NCBI GenBank assembly: GCA_020650975.1
Contig: JAIPMN010005425.1
Location: 1 to 23,734 of the forward strand
Direction of reading: 5' to 3'
From: Apostichopus californicus
Taxonomy: Eukaryota; Echinodermata; Holothuroidea; Aspidochirotida; Stichopodidae
Length of the DNA: 23,734 nt
Every line of letters begins with the position of its first letter. Position 1 is the stretch's first letter. The position numbers and the translations under genes were made by a program. Below are positions 20,327 through 23,734 of the stretch, in pieces. Below the pieces are notes generated by a model that worked only from the letters and a program-made list of their open reading frames with translations, was not told the origin of the DNA and did not search any database.

Positions 20327-21601
20327 ATGGCATTTGTTGCAGAAGATTTTGTTCAAGATGTATCTTGGGAGGTTTTTGATGAGCTCAAGAAGCCAGATTT
20401 AATGGCATTGGCCATGTATTTGGAGATTGAAGTAAAGCATGCTATGCGTAAACAAGTAATCAAAAATACACTCATTGATCGTTTGGTTGCAGACGATTTG
20501 TTAGATGAGGAATGTCTGGAAAACAAAGTAGAAATTATGGATAGTTCAGATTTTGCAGTAAAATTAACACAATTAGAGATTCAGAAAGAAGTTGAAATGA
20601 CCAAATTAAAAATTGAGGAACAAGAAAGAAAGGATAGATTAGAAATGAAGGAACGAATTCAATTGAAAGAAATAGAAGCCAAAGTACAAATGGAAAAAGA
20701 TAAATTAGAAAAACAAGGCTCATCGAACTTCTCAGACAAATTTGATGCCACAAAGAATATTAGGTTAGTGCCAAAATTTCAAGAAACTAAAGTGGAAAAA
20801 TATTTCTTACACTTTGAGAAGATTGCCGAAAGTTTGAAATGGCCTAAAGAATCTTGGACATTGTTGCTCCAGTCAGTGTTCATTGGAAAAGCTAGAGAAA
20901 TTTATTCTTCCCTATCAATTGAACAGTGTCATAATTATGATGTGGTTAAGGAAGCAGTTCTTAAGGCCTATGAGTTGGTGCCCGAAGCTTACCGGCAAAA
21001 GTTCCGAAGTGCAAAGAAAGAAACCAACCAAACTCATGTTGAGTTTGCAAGAGTACAAGAACAAATGTTAGATAGGTGGCTTAGCTCTAAAAATGTGAAC
21101 AATGAATTCAAACAACTTAGGCAATTGGTTTTGGTTGAGCAATTCAAGAGTTGTATCTATGCTGACATCAGGACTCACTTAGATGAGCGCGACATAAATA
21201 ATGTAGAAGATGCAGCAACAACGGCAGATGATTACGCCCTCACGCATAAGTTGAGTACCAATAATACAGGTGGGCATAGTAAGTTTAGTCAGTATCACAA
21301 GAATAATTATAATAAGCCTAACCAAGATAAATCGTTTCAAAATCAGAATAGCACTAAAGAAGGATATAAACAGTCAGGTCCCTCAAATCAGGGAAGTAAA
21401 GGTCCTTCTAGTGAAAGACCAACCAAGTCATGGGATGGTTTTAAGAAGTCAGTGACTTGTGACTACTGCAAAGAACCAGGCCATACTAAGTCCAAGTGTT
21501 GGAAATTAATGGGAAAGCAGTTGGCTCTACAACAGCAATCTGCACCCACAGGTTGTGCTGTTGCTATGAGATCTCAAGTAAGTTTTCAGGCTGTTAAATA
21601 G
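20327..21601 (+). CDS. gag: gag polyprotein with SCAN-related capsid
   Basis: Gag forms the cytoplasmic particle that packages element RNA. The first ATG in frame is at 20327, giving 424 residues; a TTG nine bases earlier is not a credible eukaryotic start. Residues about 1-65 include a short helical region (AMRKQVIKNTLIDRL). Residues 75-130 are a charged coiled coil rich in E and K. About 140-320 form the capsid, whose C-terminal half (from VPEAYRQKFR through LRQLVLVEQF) matches the pattern of the vertebrate SCAN domain, known to derive from Gmr1-like gag. A basic Q/N/S-rich linker leads to one CCHC knuckle (C378, C381, H386, C391). The frame ends at TAG 21599-21601, and pol continues in the same frame with no other stop for 501 codons. 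Confidence 0.85.
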   Translation: MAFVAEDFVQDVSWEVFDELKKPDLMALAMYLEIEVKHAMRKQVIKNTLIDRLVADDLLDEECLENKVEIMDSSDFAVKLTQLEIQKEVEMTKLKIEEQERKDRLEMKERIQLKEIEAKVQMEKDKLEKQGSSNFSDKFDATKNIRLVPKFQETKVEKYFLHFEKIAESLKWPKESWTLLLQSVFIGKAREIYSSLSIEQCHNYDVVKEAVLKAYELVPEAYRQKFRSAKKETNQTHVEFARVQEQMLDRWLSSKNVNNEFKQLRQLVLVEQFKSCIYADIRTHLDERDINNVEDAATTADDYALTHKLSTNNTGGHSKFSQYHKNNYNKPNQDKSFQNQNSTKEGYKQSGPSNQGSKGPSSERPTKSWDGFKKSVTCDYCKEPGHTKSKCWKLMGKQLALQQQSAPTGCAVAMRSQVSFQAVK

Positions 21602-23107
21602 AAAGATGTTGAGTCTGAGAAAATTAGGGAAGACTTTGAACCATTTGTTTTGGAGGGTTCTGTATCACTTGAGAGTGATAAAGTTGATCCAAAGCCTATA
21701 AAGATCATGCGTGACACTTGTTGTGCACAGTCAATGATTTTGGAAGGGTCATTGCCCTTTAGTGAAGTAAGTTCAACAGGTGAAAATGTCTTTATTCAGG
21801 GCATTGGTATGGATATTATTAGTGTCCCTCTTCACAAGATGAATTTAAAGTCTGATTTGGTCTCAGGTACAGTCATAGTTGGAGTGAGGCCTGAACTCCC
21901 AGTCAAGGGTGTTTCTATGTTGTTAGGGAATGATTTGGCTGGTGGAAAAGTGCTTCCTCAACCAATTGTTACCCGTGAACCCTGCACGGAGGCTGATAAT
22001 GATGACGAAAGTAGTGTCGTCTTTCCAGCCTGTGCAGTAACAAGAAGTATGACTCGGAAAGCAATGCTTGAAGCAAATAGTGAGGATAAAGGGGATGGCT
22101 TGGTCCCTAATCTAGACTTAGAGGGGACATTCATGACAGAGTTGGATGAACCAGGTCATCTTCCCACTTCAGGGGAGAAAAGTTCTCCAAAACATAGTCA
22201 AGACTTTAAGCCCATGCTTAATGGGGACAGTGATAATGATCCCTTGAGTCACGATAAGTTAGTCGTAGAACAGGAAAATGACCCTGAACTTAAGGATCTT
22301 GGTCAAAGGGCATTAACCCTACAGGAAGCTGAAGAAGTTCCTGTCTGTTTTTACCAACGGAATGGTATTCTAATGAGAAAATGGAGACCACCTGATGCTC
22401 CAGCAACTGATGAATGGCAAGTCGTTCATCAGATTGTAGTTCCCAAAGTATATCACAGGGAGGTCATCAGCATTGCCCATGATAGTCCAATGGCAGGACA
22501 TCTGGGAATTAGGAAGACACATGATAGGATCTTGAATCATTTTTGGTGGCCTACGCTTAGGAAGGATGTTTCTGAGTATTGTAGATCTTGTCACACTTGT
22601 CAAGTAGTGGGCAAGCCTAATCAGAAAATCCCTGCGGCTCCTTTGAAGCCTATACCGGCGTTTGATGAACCATTTAGTCGGGTTATAGTTGATTGTGTAG
22701 GACCTCTCCCTAAGACTAGGTCAGGTAATCAGTATCTGTTGACTGTCATGTGTGCCTCTACCAGATTCCCAGAAGCTGTACACTTGAGAAATATTAAAGC
22801 TAAGACAATAGTGAAGGCTCTAACCAAGTTTTTCACTCTTGTAGGACTTCCAAAGTCAATACAGTCAGATCAAGGGTCAAATTTCACGTCAGGCTTATTT
22901 CAGGAAGTCATGTATGAGTTAGGGATAGAACAATACACCTCTAGTGCATACCATCCGGAGTCCCAAGGAGCTTTAGAGAGATTCCATCAGACTCTAAAGA
23001 ATATGATTAAGACTTACTGTTTCGATTTTGAAACGGATTGGGATGAGGGTGTTATTGTTTTCTGCAAGGGAAGCAGTTCAGGAAACATTAGGCTTCAGTC
23101 CCTTTGA
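21602..23107 (+). CDS. pol: pol: protease then integrase, broken C-terminus
   Basis: Numbered from the codon after the gag stop. Protease spans about residues 30-130, but the active-site D-S/T-G triad reads DTC (38-40, codon TGT at 21719), so catalysis is doubtful. The flap and LLGNDL region are present. An acidic linker follows, with no reverse transcriptase. The pre-integrase segment (VCFYQRNGILMRKW...DEWQVV) leads to the zinc module H300, H307, C330, C333. The catalytic core has D364, D423 and E459 with exactly 35 residues between the last two. The frame hits TGA at 23105-23107. The expected integrase sequence continues in the +1 frame from about 23055, marking a frameshift. No ATG start exists, so expression would need gag read-through. 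An element enzyme that inserts the cDNA in the nucleus is implied by family. Confidence 0.85.
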   Translation, partial: KDVESEKIREDFEPFVLEGSVSLESDKVDPKPIKIMRDTCCAQSMILEGSLPFSEVSSTGENVFIQGIGMDIISVPLHKMNLKSDLVSGTVIVGVRPELPVKGVSMLLGNDLAGGKVLPQPIVTREPCTEADNDDESSVVFPACAVTRSMTRKAMLEANSEDKGDGLVPNLDLEGTFMTELDEPGHLPTSGEKSSPKHSQDFKPMLNGDSDNDPLSHDKLVVEQENDPELKDLGQRALTLQEAEEVPVCFYQRNGILMRKWRPPDAPATDEWQVVHQIVVPKVYHREVISIAHDSPMAGHLGIRKTHDRILNHFWWPTLRKDVSEYCRSCHTCQVVGKPNQKIPAAPLKPIPAFDEPFSRVIVDCVGPLPKTRSGNQYLLTVMCASTRFPEAVHLRNIKAKTIVKALTKFFTLVGLPKSIQSDQGSNFTSGLFQEVMYELGIEQYTSSAYHPESQGALERFHQTLKNMIKTYCFDFETDWDEGVIVFCKGSSSGNIRLQSL

Positions 23108-23371
23108 GTTAGTATTTGGGCGTACAGTTCGAGGTCCCTTAAAGCTTCTGAAAGAAAAATGGCTGAATGAGGAAATTGATACAAACCTTTTGGATTATGT
23201 TTCCAAATTCAAGTATAGGCTTAATAGAGCAAATGAAATTGCTAGGGATAATCTAAAAGAGGCCCAAAGCAAAATGAAAAGGTGGTATGATAAGGATGCC
23301 AAAAGTAGAGTATTTAGTCCAGGAGACAAAGTACTGGTCTTGTTTCCAATAACTGGACACCCACTTCAGGC
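23055..23371 (+). pseudogene. pol: pol continuation in shifted frame
   Basis: After the break near 23050-23064 the integrase tail resumes one base over. It includes AREAVQETLGFSPFELVFG and VRGPLKLLKEKW, then a helical KEAQSKMKRWYDKDA and the start of a beta-strand module (FSPGDKVLVLFP). All are hallmarks of gypsy-type integrase beyond the catalytic core. The frame is lost again at about 23370, where one base appears to be missing, and would run to TAG at 23396. Confidence 0.75.
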
Positions 23372-23734
23372 CAGTTCCATGGGCCTTATACAGTAGAGTC
23401 AAAAGTGGGTGAAGTTGACTACATTGTCAAGACGCCAGATAGGCGCAAAAGTAGGCAATTATGCCATATAAACATGCTCAAAGAGTATGTTGACAGAAAT
23501 GATGATGGCAGAATAAAACCAGTGTGCTCTGTAGGCCCTAGGAATGAGAGTAGTCATGACGACACTCCAGAAATGGAAGTTGATCAAAATGACAATAGTG
23601 GTGATAAGCAGCATGAATATCCTATGAAGTTGCAAAACTCTGACGTGCTTGCAAAGTTGAATGAAAAATTAGGCCATCTTTCAGAAAATGTGCAGTGTGA
23701 ATTAAAGCAATTAATTCACAAGAGGGAAGATATT
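23372..23734 (+). CDS. pol: pol: GPY module and lead-in to reverse transcriptase
   Basis: The original gag-pol frame resumes and stays open for 121 codons to the edge. It starts with FHGPYTVESKVG, the GPY/F motif of Metaviridae integrase C-termini (GPY at 23381-23389), followed by TPDRRKSRQLCHINMLKEY. After an acidic linker, LGHLSENVQCELKQLI (about 23654-23734) matches the segment that usually precedes gypsy reverse transcriptase. RT itself is beyond the window. The two shifts cancel, so only about 320 bp is out of frame. Confidence 0.75.

Larger units (their letters stand above)
19132..23734 (+). mobile_element. Gmr1-like Ty3/gypsy retrotransposon, 5' part
   Basis: An LTR retrotransposon copies itself through an RNA intermediate. 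Seen in order: 5' LTR, primer binding site, gag (capsid, CCHC knuckle), protease, integrase with HHCC and DD35E, a GPY module, then sequence typical of the lead-in to reverse transcriptase at the window edge. Integrase before reverse transcriptase is Copia-like, but the integrase and gag are gypsy-like. This combination is known for the Gmr1 group. RT, RNase H and the 3' LTR lie outside. The base before the LTR gives a possible 4-5 bp target duplication (TTGGG at 19127-19131) whose partner cannot be seen. Lesions: an amber codon after gag, an altered protease triad, and two frameshifts. Confidence 0.85.

Overview
The window is AT-rich eukaryotic nuclear DNA from a draft assembly (22 Ns at 10068-10089, then a poly-C run). 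It has sparse, intron-split coding traces and many diverged repeats. A marine deuterostome, probably an echinoderm, fits best. The reasons are a Gmr1-like Ty3/gypsy element (a lineage first described from deuterostomes), a P2X7-type ballast-domain exon, a THAP-type exon, and scattered TAGGCCTA-like motifs. The species cannot be fixed from this sequence.

Layout. Positions 1-11100 are mostly non-coding. They hold short tandem repeats (4295-4394, 6304-6472, 9449-9476, 10103-10290), an inverted-repeat pair (6481-6545 and 7507-7565), a 24-bp perfect palindrome (6589-6612), and two possible small secreted-protein gene fragments (minus strand 2363-2503; plus strand 5139-5440). Positions 11100-14560 hold one copy of a dispersed repeat (a second copy is at 16576), foldback structures at 11781-12152, and a 72-bp tandem repeat. 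Positions 14863-16439 contain three splice-bounded plus-strand exons whose phases agree. The first carries the AVPxxF box that ends THAP domains, and two in-frame stops make this a probable pseudogene. Positions 18839-19056, on the minus strand, are an exon of the cysteine-rich P2X7 ballast domain with one frameshift.

From 19132 to the window edge lies the 5' part of an LTR retrotransposon in plus orientation. It starts 75 bp upstream of the ballast exon, in what would be the preceding intron. It has a 1062-bp 5' LTR bounded by TGTTAC and GTAACA, a primer binding site, gag with a SCAN-related capsid and one CCHC knuckle, protease, and then integrase directly. The sequence leading into reverse transcriptase appears only after integrase. 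This PR-IN-RT order is Copia-like, but the integrase has a gypsy-type GPY module, which is the hallmark of Gmr1-like elements. The copy has an in-frame amber codon between gag and pol, a changed protease active-site triad, and two compensating frameshifts in the integrase C-terminal part. It is therefore probably not autonomous. Its 3' half and 3' LTR lie beyond the window.
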